DNA of 20,376 nucleotides from a virus, in IMG/VR virus record IMGVR_UViG_3300031963_001146, positions 1 to 20,376 of that record. One strand, 5' to 3'. The translations under genes were made by a program, and so were the position numbers. Below are positions 10,101 through 16,976 of the stretch, piece by piece. The notes under the pieces were generated by a model. It was not told the DNA's origin and ran no database searches. It saw only the letters and a list, made by a program, of their open reading frames with translations. Each line of letters opens with the position of its first letter. The first letter of the stretch is position 1.

Positions 10101-13100
10101 AGAGCGAGGAATCTCCAGAGACAGAATCTCCGGAGTCACTCGCGCAGTTGATGAAGAGCTACAGGCCGAGCAACGCGCAAGACGAGCAGGACGAGGAGAT
10201 CTCGAGGTTTCTCGAGGCTTAACCGTAAATGAAGGACTCCAACGTTATCTCGCCGAAGGCCCTGTTCGATCGCAGGCTGGCCCGGGGGCAGTTGCTGCCC
10301 AACGGCAAGCGGTTAGGGCCGTGGAGGACTTACGATCAACCGACTCTATACTCGCCCTCGCCCTCTCTGATCAGTATTCAGAGCGCCAGAGAGTCTCGCT
10401 TGTCGGGCAAAAAGTAGCCGACCACGCCGACCTCGCCGTGCTGGCGCAGGTCTACCGCGATCCTCGCTTCGAGACTCTGCGGTACTTCTTTGTCGATGCT
10501 AACGACAACATCATTGCACAGGCTGGGCTGACGTCACGCCTGCCGGGATCAGCCGCGGCCATCATTGGAGATGACCCGCAGGGCTTTTATGGTGAGCTAG
10601 TGCAGCGCGCTATTTTCTTGGGTGCAAAGGGCGTGTATATGCTGCACAACCACCCAAGCACCAACCCGACCGCAAGCGTTCCTGACATTGACGTTACCCG
10701 TTATGTGTCTAAATTTGTTTCTAAAATGGGCGTGGAATTAAAAGGCCATGTCATCATCGATACCAACCAGTACACGGTTATCGATGCAGAGGGCAATGCG
10801 CGCACTATCGCTAAAGACTTTGGGCAGGCCAATCCGAAGAAGCTGATGGACATTGGCAGCAAGCCATTAACGAATCCGGACACTCTGGTCAACATTGCCA
10901 AGCAAATCGAAGTAGACGAAGACGCCGTTGTTATTGCGGTTGCTAACGCCAAGCTTGAAGTGCAGAACCTTGCTGTGCTTCCAAGTGAGCAGTTGCGCAA
11001 AGGCAGCGCAGCAGCAAAGTCTGCTCTTATGCGAACTGCTCTAGAGGCTAGAGGCAGTTTCTTGTTTGCTATTGGCAAGAACATGGAAACCTTGGGCGCT
11101 ATTAAAGACCTTGTGGTTGATAGCGTGTTTGTCTCTCCTGATGGGCGTTATGTCACTTCTGGAAATGCGGCGATGCGCTCTCCGCTGCCACAAGATCGTC
11201 GCGCTCGAGCATCTGCTGATACTAGCCCTGCGTTTGATTATCTGCGTCAGGTGTCTTTGCAGGATGCCAAGCGGATGCGCGGAGTCGCAGAAGAAGGTGG
11301 CGTGTATGAAGCGCCGGATACGAATGCAGAGCTGCGCCCGTTCAACGATGCCATACAGCGGGCCGACATCTATGCCCGTGCTGTTCGTGCCGCGGCAGAT
11401 CGTATCGGTAACGACGACGCTGCTCGCGCTGCGATGCAAGCCGCGACGAACAACCAGCTTGGTGCATACGAAATCGACGCCCTACTCGAGAAGCTGAAGC
11501 TCGAGAACCAGACTGTGCGATCACGGCTTCGTAAAGCCAAGGCACAGTTCACCGCTGATGAGACTGCCGACGCACTCCAAAGCGATGCAATGCGCGCGGC
11601 CAATGCGGTTGCCAATAACGTCAAGCTTGATGCCACGATCGCAGCCCGTAACGCTGCGTTAGGTCTGGCCGCTCGAACCAAGGTTGTCGGGCGCGTCATC
11701 ACCGAGTTTGCGCAGAACCCGAAAGAGGGAATTCTGGCTGTGCTTGGCGGCTCGTCGTTTGCCAAGTTCGGCTCAAAAGACTCTGTGTTCCATTGGCAGC
11801 GCACCTACTTTACCCGCTGGACAAAGGGAATGTTGGCCGAGCTTGAGCAAGCCAAGGTCGGCGAGGCGTTTATGAGCAACGCCTATGCTCGAGATGTGGC
11901 TCGCGCTCTGTACCAGCTTGGACGCGAAAACCCGCGGCTTGAGGGGTTAGCTGGCGAGGCGGTGACGATTGCCAAGATCGTCTACAAGTACCGGGAGGAT
12001 TCCCGCAATACTCGCAACCGATTCGGCGCGTGGATTCGTGACTTGACCGGATACATCACCCGGCAACAACACGACTTCACCAAGATCAAGACAGCAGGCG
12101 CGGAAGAATGGAAAGCATTTGTTCGCCAGCGCCTCGACATTGATCGCACTCTGGAGCCGGGACAGAACCTCGAGGAGTTCCTCGACTTTGTGTATTCCGA
12201 TTTTTCTGCTGGTCGGCAGATGGCCGTTATTGATGATGAGGCTGCTGCCTACACGGCACCGGGATCGCTGGCTCGTCGTGCGTCACAATCTCGCGTTTTG
12301 TACTTCCTTGATGCCGATGCCGAGTTTGATTACCTCGAGAAGTTTGGCGCTGGCAAACTGAACGAGGCGGTGCTTGGCGACTTGAGCCGAGCAGCGCAGC
12401 AAGCTGGCTTGATGCGAATCCTTGGGCCAAACCCCGAGTACACGCTTAAAGCCTCAATCGCCGAGATCGATGCGTCACTCCGTGGCAATGCAGAGCTGCG
12501 AGAACAGTTCTCCGGTGCAGTCACTACGGCAAACGAATTGCTGACTATGCTAGACGGTCGAGCCAACATTCCGGGCTCCCAGATCTCTGCTCGCGTTGGA
12601 TCTAACATCCGCGCATTGCAGGCAATGTCCAAACTTGGCGGCGCGGTTATCTCTGCCGTTACCGATTTGCCCGTATACGCAAGCCAGATCCGTTATCAAG
12701 GCCGCGGTGGTCTTCTGTCTGGTATCGGCGATGGCATCAGCGCCTTGCTCCAAGGGCGCGCTAAAGGCGAGCGCAGACAGATTCTCAACATGATTGATAC
12801 CGTTTCCGAAAATGTCGTCGGCGGCGTTGCCATGCGCTTCGACTCTGACGATGTGATGTCCTCGACGTCGGCTGACCTAATGCGGATCTTCTTCCGATTA
12901 AACGGCCTGACTTGGTGGACGGATACCCTGCGCGAAGGCATGGAGATTGGCACGGCTAACTGGCTTGGTAATCTGCGTAATACCGCGTTCGATGCTATCA
13001 ACGCCGATTCAAAAAACGTGCTGCAACAGTATGGTATCTCGGCCCCAGAGTGGGATGTTATGCGTCAGGCGTTTGTGTCAGACAGCAATGGCAAGTTCTA

Positions 13101-13938
13101 CGTCGTGCCGGAAGCAGTCACCAAATTGTCGCCAGACGCAATCCGTCAGTACCTAGCGACTATTGGCCGATCGACCAGCGACGCGGCTATAGGGAATGCT
13201 CGCCGAGACTTGGCTGATCGATTGCGCAACCTGATTATCGATCAAGCCATGACTGCCGTCATTGAGCCGGATGTGCGCTCTCGCTACTTCTGGTCGCGTG
13301 GCACAAAACCGGGGTCTTTTTACGGTGAGATTGCTCGATACATTTCGCAGTTTAAGGGATTCCCGACTGCGCTCACCCGGCAAGTGTTTGGTCGAGAGAT
13401 CTATGGCCGCGGCTATAATTCACTCGGCGAATATCTGAAGTATGGCAAGGGCGATATGCTAGGTCTCGCACAGCTAATTCTGGCGATGACTGCGTTTGGC
13501 TATATCGCAATGGCCGCCAAGGATCTGCTAAAGGCAAAGACGCCGCGCGATCCGACAGAGCCGCAAACGTGGATCGCTGCCATGTTGCAGGGCGGCGCAC
13601 TTGGGATTTATGGCGATTTCTTGTTGGGGCAATCCAACAGATTTGGCAAAAACATTATCGATACCTTGGTTGGCCCAACGTTCGGCGTTCTTGGCGATCT
13701 TGACGAGCTGCGTCAGAGAGCCATGAAAGGCGACGATGTGGCGTCGTCAGCGTTCCGAATGCTGATTTCCAACACGCCGTTTATGAATCTGTTCTATACC
13801 CGTATAGTTCTGGATTACTTAATTCTGTACCAGATTCAGGAATCCCTCGACCCGGGTGCCCTGCGACGAATGGAACGTAGGGTCGAACGTGAGCAGAACC
13901 AAGAATTCCTGCTGGCACCTTCTGAAGTAGTGGAGTAA
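7123..13938 (+). CDS. Giant internal virion protein in the gp16 position, with a RadC-type JAMM domain
   Basis: A 2271-residue protein, against 1318 for T7 gp16. The N-terminal part has three hydrophobic or Gly/Ala-rich stretches (about 117-143, 165-185, 200-220), then a charged helical region to about 580. Residues about 584-808 look like a compact globular domain I cannot name. After it comes LLWYPEKRLYD near 954. Residues about 1100-1230 look like a RadC/JAMM domain: HNHPS at 1175-1179 and Asp1188, spaced as in the JAMM metal site. A second similar but motif-less half follows at about 1269-1347. The C-terminal region has membrane-like segments (about 2112-2136 and 2150-2170) and ends in a conserved-looking tail (NTPFMNLFYTRIVLDYLILY). 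I see no obvious lytic transglycosylase domain, unlike T7 gp16. By position it should be ejected and help form the inner-membrane part of the channel (inference). Codon use is abnormal over about 10018-10425. Confidence 0.85.
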   Translation: MSFEGLLSLQKREPQLAVREPSLGEELAETARETFEFNPVQAIQRQEDLAAANRSSNILSAEAARSKLRNANLDTQLTVPDQGITQEALDILIQRKQIENKRAELYSRSPGGFGRGAARLAVGFGVSLFDPINIASGFVPVISQARYASLLRARAGFGGRTAVRAGVGVAEGVAGAALIEPIILSTARAEQADYDASDSLLNIAFGAAIGGGLHVLGGSLSEAYRRSKGLPPLPPERQIDTAVRQAIEADQALPPIGEVEAAARALDPDDVVIARNRETLIARAADAPAASREQLLRELADAETALTRVADQAGSTMPLDARIAQIEARLRNEDIAVYGPDQVDSRQVQRLRQRTARKQAEAELRNEEDSSLDLQIDSKARAERASRELLRLMSAKEARRLLDKIEANKPLSADEMATLRAIDAETMPGSARNIAEQVLPETRRAALSTGIAQAMQSRTINVEPIVNLDPSQRQKAPVDPMVSARNAAIENARPDQAAMVDFDAAAEIPEPRAVPMLDAAAQSLDEAVAAADEAVAAINAEGQYRRNLLVQEEGIVYGDVPDTIDAVSNIESAFERAKGREFPNNREFKKDIQDAVNAAARESGVDLTEFTPDVERYLVRMALREARIALRDNSNAIGWYNEKVTKALRIISLIHPEILSSREDRLAFTWALAVTSNGLKVNKNFELAMKAYESWRKTGEMPVNVGIGTAASQIDDGLRLYNVMLKQHGFDALEKFMRNKDTVKNITAFSGLKVGGENMSTEVYGSAILGPKIGNGFFSNLYGNFEQLTMDRWLVRTWGRWTGTLIEENPAQVRAKRKSLPSLVRLLDGAQRKELERILGKRISVGRPDELAFAIAKASTKKQNRAALNAIGVGFDEKALNDIVGQAKKDKPRVGLGDEIRKAGNALSKYLDGQKEIPDGPPERGRIRKVFNTVLERLQKDNPDLTMADLQALLWYPEKRLYDAAGASDAEVEAGYADDAAPDYANAAAKLAEERGISRDRISGVTRAVDEELQAEQRARRAGRGDLEVSRGLTVNEGLQRYLAEGPVRSQAGPGAVAAQRQAVRAVEDLRSTDSILALALSDQYSERQRVSLVGQKVADHADLAVLAQVYRDPRFETLRYFFVDANDNIIAQAGLTSRLPGSAAAIIGDDPQGFYGELVQRAIFLGAKGVYMLHNHPSTNPTASVPDIDVTRYVSKFVSKMGVELKGHVIIDTNQYTVIDAEGNARTIAKDFGQANPKKLMDIGSKPLTNPDTLVNIAKQIEVDEDAVVIAVANAKLEVQNLAVLPSEQLRKGSAAAKSALMRTALEARGSFLFAIGKNMETLGAIKDLVVDSVFVSPDGRYVTSGNAAMRSPLPQDRRARASADTSPAFDYLRQVSLQDAKRMRGVAEEGGVYEAPDTNAELRPFNDAIQRADIYARAVRAAADRIGNDDAARAAMQAATNNQLGAYEIDALLEKLKLENQTVRSRLRKAKAQFTADETADALQSDAMRAANAVANNVKLDATIAARNAALGLAARTKVVGRVITEFAQNPKEGILAVLGGSSFAKFGSKDSVFHWQRTYFTRWTKGMLAELEQAKVGEAFMSNAYARDVARALYQLGRENPRLEGLAGEAVTIAKIVYKYREDSRNTRNRFGAWIRDLTGYITRQQHDFTKIKTAGAEEWKAFVRQRLDIDRTLEPGQNLEEFLDFVYSDFSAGRQMAVIDDEAAAYTAPGSLARRASQSRVLYFLDADAEFDYLEKFGAGKLNEAVLGDLSRAAQQAGLMRILGPNPEYTLKASIAEIDASLRGNAELREQFSGAVTTANELLTMLDGRANIPGSQISARVGSNIRALQAMSKLGGAVISAVTDLPVYASQIRYQGRGGLLSGIGDGISALLQGRAKGERRQILNMIDTVSENVVGGVAMRFDSDDVMSSTSADLMRIFFRLNGLTWWTDTLREGMEIGTANWLGNLRNTAFDAINADSKNVLQQYGISAPEWDVMRQAFVSDSNGKFYVVPEAVTKLSPDAIRQYLATIGRSTSDAAIGNARRDLADRLRNLIIDQAMTAVIEPDVRSRYFWSRGTKPGSFYGEIARYISQFKGFPTALTRQVFGREIYGRGYNSLGEYLKYGKGDMLGLAQLILAMTAFGYIAMAAKDLLKAKTPRDPTEPQTWIAAMLQGGALGIYGDFLLGQSNRFGKNIIDTLVGPTFGVLGDLDELRQRAMKGDDVASSAFRMLISNTPFMNLFYTRIVLDYLILYQIQESLDPGALRRMERRVEREQNQEFLLAPSEVVE
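10007..10222 (+). CDS. Possible overprinted small gene inside the gp16-like gene (71 aa)
   Basis: An ATG-initiated ORF in the +1 frame relative to the surrounding giant gene. It would encode a Gln/Thr/Ser-rich N-terminus and an acidic C-terminus ending NAQDEQDEEISRFLEA. In this frame most codons are CAG, ACG, AAG, GAG, CCG or TCG, so G or C dominates the third position. In the gp16 frame the same bases read as many GCA, GGA, CGA and AGA codons, unlike the flanking sequence. Against it: no strong ribosome binding site, low-complexity composition, and the G-rich third position partly reflects G at first codon positions of the host frame. It ends 6 bases before a second ORF in the same frame. 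Function unknown. Confidence 0.38.
   Translation: MTPQEHQMQKSKQDMQTTQPQTTQTQQPSSQKSEESPETESPESLAQLMKSYRPSNAQDEQDEEISRFLEA
10229..10417 (+). CDS. Possible second overprinted small gene inside the gp16-like gene (62 aa)
   Basis: An ATG-initiated ORF in the same +1 frame, starting 6 bases after the stop of the first. GAGG (10214-10217) lies 11 bases upstream, a bit far but usable. The product is basic (KALFDRRLARGQLLPNGKRL, then GPWRTYDQP) with a Ser/Pro-rich tail, and looks protein-like in its first 40 residues. The codons are mostly GC-ending in this frame, whereas the gp16 frame reads TTA, ATA, AGG, GTA and CTC mixtures. The giant gene's codon use returns to normal just after this ORF stops. 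The close spacing of the two ORFs resembles a two-gene cassette. No family was recognised. Confidence 0.35.
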   Translation: MKDSNVISPKALFDRRLARGQLLPNGKRLGPWRTYDQPTLYSPSPSLISIQSARESRLSGKK

Positions 13939-13940
13939 TT

Positions 13941-15815
13941 ATGACCGTTTCATCATCAACTGCTCGAGTGAGCTATTCCGGCAACGGCTCAACACAGGCC
14001 TTTGCTGTTTCGTTCTACTTCCTCGCCAACAGCCAACTGCTGGTGGTGCTGCGATCATCGACTGGAATCGAGACGACGCAAGTTCTCGGCACCAACTACA
14101 CGGTGACTGGCGCAGGCGTTCTGACTGGCGGCACCGTTACGATGACGGTTGCTCCGGCTTCCGGCACAACGCTTGTTATCTCGCGCAACGTCCCGCTGAC
14201 GCAGGAAACGGATCTTCAGCCGAACGATCGATTGCCTGCCGAGACGCTCGAGCAGTCCATCGACAAGCTGACGATGATCACGCAGCAGCTCGACGAAGCC
14301 AATGATCGGACGCTCAAGTTCCCGCTGACGGACTCCAGCAGCATCTCATCAATTCTGCCAAGCTCCAATGACCGAGCTGGCAAGTTCCTCAAATTCAGCA
14401 CGACTGGCTCTCCTATTGCGGATGCCATCACAACTCCGTATGTCAGCGTGAAGGACTTCGGCGCTGTTGGTGACGGCACGACCGATGACACGGCTGCAAT
14501 CCAGCTAGCGCTCAACACGACGACGGCGGTATATGTCCCGCCCGGCACTTACAAAATCACATCGACGCTGAATGTCCCGAGCAACACTAGCCTGATCGGC
14601 GCTGGCCGAGGCACGGCAAAGCTGCTGCATTCGTTCAACGGCGACATGATGACGCTGAACAACTACTCGAACATCTCTGGTCTGTGGCTGGATGGGCAGG
14701 GCGCGACGTACACCGGGCAAGGCGTTGTCATCAACAACGGCGTCGGTCGGCAGAATATCTATAGCTGCCGCATCACCGACTTCAATGCCGCCTGTTTGTA
14801 TTTCTATTCGCAGGGTGGTACGCAATGCTCGGTCATCGATCTGATCGCATCGCAAACCAACGGAACAACGGGAAGTAATAACTTCGCCATCGTCATTCAA
14901 GACACCGGCAGCGTTGAGTCTGGCGCATTCCCGCGTAAGTTCTCGCACATTGAAACCAACGGTTTTTGCTCGTTCTCGTTTGGCTCGAGCAACAATACCT
15001 ATGTGTCGAACAGTTTCTTGGCCGATCTGTTCTATAGTCTTAACTCACGCGCTACGCTGATCACGAATTGCCGTATCGCCAATCAGGCTGCGCTCCTGAT
15101 TCAAGGCAATAACCATACGATTATCAGTTGCGCTATCAGCCCGCAGATCACGATTCAGACCACATCTGACAACATCGCGTTGCAGGGCAATAGCTACAAC
15201 AATCTGCCGATCATTGATAACGCCAACAACAATCGCAACCTGTTGGATTCGTGGCGGCTTGCGTATACCCCGGTGATCTCTGTTGATCCGACACCGCAAG
15301 CGGCTGGAACATTTGTTAACGGCAAGACTTACGAAATTGTTGTAGTCGGCTCGACTGACTTTACGTTAATCGGCGCAGCATCCAACACGGTAGGCGTTCA
15401 GTTCGTTGCGACAGGTGTTGGCTCTGGCTCCGGCACAGCAAAGTCGATTCTAATTCTTGGTGGTGGGGCTAATCCCGGGGTTATCTCTGGGACATACTCC
15501 AGAAGCGGAGCAACCACGACCGTTGCGATTGAGTTCTATATGGGTGAGCTTACAAACCTTGGCACCGGAGGCATTCGCATCTCCCTGCCCCACGCAATGA
15601 AGAACGACATTCTGTTCGCTGGCGGCACCGTCTACATGAATATCGGTGGCACGATTTACGAAGGGTTCGTGCAGATCCCCGGAGCAGGCGCAGACTACAT
15701 TGAACTGCTTCGTGATACATCGGGGTCTGTGACGTATAACAGCCCAGCCTTGTTTACTTGGACATCGGCATCAATCAAAAGCTTTATTCGCTTGTCGCTG
15801 ACCTATCCGAATTAA
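13941..15815 (+). CDS. Tail fibre / tailspike protein with T7 gp17-like N-terminus and pectate-lyase-type beta-helix start
   Basis: A 624-residue receptor-binding candidate in the gp17 position. Residues 1-130 (VSYSGNGSTQAFAVSFYFLA through ETLEQSIDKLTMITQQLDEA) match the N-terminal virion-attachment domain of T7-type fibres, ending in a probable coiled coil. Residues 168-183 (VSVKDFGAVGDGTTDD) are the classic start of a pectate-lyase-3 type parallel beta-helix found in phage tailspikes. The region to about 435 is Asn/Ser/Ile-rich and repetitive, as expected for a helix. Residues 461-503 carry a separate small module (GKTYEIVVVGSTDFTLIGAA) that recurs in many unrelated phage structural proteins. 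The C-terminal 120 residues are beta-rich and may trimerise or bind receptor. GGAG is about 6 bases before the ATG. Whether it has depolymerase activity cannot be decided. Confidence 0.85.
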   Translation: MTVSSSTARVSYSGNGSTQAFAVSFYFLANSQLLVVLRSSTGIETTQVLGTNYTVTGAGVLTGGTVTMTVAPASGTTLVISRNVPLTQETDLQPNDRLPAETLEQSIDKLTMITQQLDEANDRTLKFPLTDSSSISSILPSSNDRAGKFLKFSTTGSPIADAITTPYVSVKDFGAVGDGTTDDTAAIQLALNTTTAVYVPPGTYKITSTLNVPSNTSLIGAGRGTAKLLHSFNGDMMTLNNYSNISGLWLDGQGATYTGQGVVINNGVGRQNIYSCRITDFNAACLYFYSQGGTQCSVIDLIASQTNGTTGSNNFAIVIQDTGSVESGAFPRKFSHIETNGFCSFSFGSSNNTYVSNSFLADLFYSLNSRATLITNCRIANQAALLIQGNNHTIISCAISPQITIQTTSDNIALQGNSYNNLPIIDNANNNRNLLDSWRLAYTPVISVDPTPQAAGTFVNGKTYEIVVVGSTDFTLIGAASNTVGVQFVATGVGSGSGTAKSILILGGGANPGVISGTYSRSGATTTVAIEFYMGELTNLGTGGIRISLPHAMKNDILFAGGTVYMNIGGTIYEGFVQIPGAGADYIELLRDTSGSVTYNSPALFTWTSASIKSFIRLSLTYPN

Positions 15816-16005
15816 GTCGAGCGATCTCTGCCTTTAGGCTGTTGATCTCGGCAGCAAGGGTGCTGGCCTCCGTCCAGAGGCCACGCATCCTGACGTTTGC
15901 CAGCGCGTTAGCAATACGCCAATCACGCTCTTGGCCGTAGCCCCACGGCGCGGCCTTGAGTTCGTTTGCCCATGCTCCCGCTGGGCTTTCGTTGTCGATC
16001 GTCAT
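15784..16005 (-). CDS. Hypothetical small phage protein with C-terminal coiled coil (73 aa)
   Basis: The last gene of the minus-strand operon. The product starts MTIDNESPAGAWANELKAAP and ends with a heptad-like segment (LAAEINSLKAEIARLNSD), probably a short coiled coil. GAGGTGGAG immediately upstream gives a strong ribosome binding site and fixes the start. It overlaps the 3' end of the upstream four-cysteine ORF by 83 bases. At its own 3' end it runs 32 bases into the convergent tail fibre gene. The family is not recognised. Confidence 0.62.
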   Translation of the reverse strand: MTIDNESPAGAWANELKAAPWGYGQERDWRIANALANVRMRGLWTEASTLAAEINSLKAEIARLNSDRSATSE

Positions 16006-16132
16006 GCTCCACCTCGTCGGTGCCGGGTTCGTACATGAAGTGATTGCAGCGCCATTCCGCAGGCCAATCGTTAGCCGTGCAGAATAATTGTTTGCCGTCG
16101 TGCTTGGAGTAGCGACAGCTCCAGCAAGTCAC
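15923..16132 (-). CDS. Small four-cysteine, probably zinc-binding protein (69 aa)
   Basis: Starts with GTG in a GTGA overlap with the upstream gene's stop. GAGGGG lies about 6 bases before it. The first half carries four cysteines (Cys3, Cys6, Cys18, Cys29; C-x2-C-x11-C-x10-C) with aromatic residues around them (CWSCRY, ANDWPAEWRCNHF), which suggests a bound metal. The second half is basic and overlaps the next gene in another frame. Function unknown; small zinc proteins of this kind are common in phage early regions. Confidence 0.65.
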   Translation of the reverse strand: MTCWSCRYSKHDGKQLFCTANDWPAEWRCNHFMYEPGTDEVEHDDRQRKPSGSMGKRTQGRAVGLRPRA

Positions 16133-16677
16133 GGTAACCCCTCGACGCTATAGCTCTGTGACGGCGATCGCATCGGTGTGACTGGCTTCTTGATCCAGCT
16201 CGGGTCTTGCCAGTAAAGCCTGTTGTTCGGGTACGCGATCCACGGGCCTGCGTCTAGTTCAATGATGTGGTGATTCTTGTGCTGGTCGCTGATCTCTGAC
16301 CAGCCGCCGTTGCACCAATCGACCGTGAATAGATACTTGCCCGGGCGCATCCCCTTATCGCGCCCGAGTCCCTCGACGCGGTGGCCGATCAGGAAGTCGA
16401 ACTGATGCACGGTGCAATGCCTGCTGAATGAATCCCACCAGCAAGCCAGCTCAAGCGGTATCGGATCGCAAGGTTTGGAGCACAGCGCATGAATCGGTAT
16501 GCGCGCCCATTGCGCGCCGTTGTCTAGCATGATCTGGAACATCGGCACCCGGGCTGGCTCGGCTCTGAATCCAAACACGACGCATTGCGTGAACTCGCCG
16601 CGCCCCTCTTTATGGTCGTGCAGGAATTCATTTCGGACGTAGGCCGGTGTATACGGTGTATCTACAAGAAAGGTCAC
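16129..16677 (-). CDS. Conserved-type phage hypothetical protein (182 aa)
   Basis: A GTG start overlaps the stop of the YbcO-like gene as GTGA, with AGAGG about 6 bases upstream. The product is rich in Trp, His, Tyr and Cys (LACWWDSFSRHCTVHQFDFL, DWCNGGWSEISDQHKNHHII). N-terminal features include YTPAYVRNEFLHDHKEGRG. The sequence looks like a compact globular protein without membrane segments. I have a general impression of related hypothetical proteins in other phages but no function to attach. The clustered His/Trp/Cys residues could mean metal or ligand binding (inference). Confidence 0.75.
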   Translation of the reverse strand: MTFLVDTPYTPAYVRNEFLHDHKEGRGEFTQCVVFGFRAEPARVPMFQIMLDNGAQWARIPIHALCSKPCDPIPLELACWWDSFSRHCTVHQFDFLIGHRVEGLGRDKGMRPGKYLFTVDWCNGGWSEISDQHKNHHIIELDAGPWIAYPNNRLYWQDPSWIKKPVTPMRSPSQSYSVEGLP

Positions 16678-16976
16678 ACTAGATCCTCTTTGCGTAACTG
16701 GGCGATCGTGCGCACCATACCCTCAAGGTGGGCGAGGCGTACATGGTCGCGATCTAGATCCATGTGAGACCGGCGATCAATCGCATCATGGCAACTCGAG
16801 CAGGCCCACGCGCCGAGCAGATCGTCGGCTTTCAGCCCCATGCCAGAGATCCCCGGCATACGGATATGTGCGAGCACGACTGTCTCGCTGTTGTGATTGC
16901 AGACGCCCTCGAGCCGCACCATGCAGCCGCGCCCTCTCGCCTGCTTGCGCAGATCACCAGTCCGTTTTGATGCCAT
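16674..16976 (-). CDS. YbcO-like protein (DUF1364 family), putative HNH-like nuclease
   Basis: A 100-residue protein. The frame is open further upstream, but that extension is shadow sequence of the neighbouring gene. The ATG at 16976 has AAAGG about 6 bases upstream and only a 23-base overlap with the previous gene. The sequence RGRGCMVRLEGVCNHN...TVVLAHIRM...GAWACSSCHDAIDRR fits the DUF1364/YbcO family, with Cys18, Cys26, His37, Cys59, Cys62 and His63 as likely metal or active-site residues. In lambdoid prophages ybcO lies in the nin region near ninB/orf and resolvase genes, and here it again follows a NinB-like gene. The nuclease activity is a family-level prediction. Confidence 0.85.
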   Translation of the reverse strand: MASKRTGDLRKQARGRGCMVRLEGVCNHNSETVVLAHIRMPGISGMGLKADDLLGAWACSSCHDAIDRRSHMDLDRDHVRLAHLEGMVRTIAQLRKEDLV

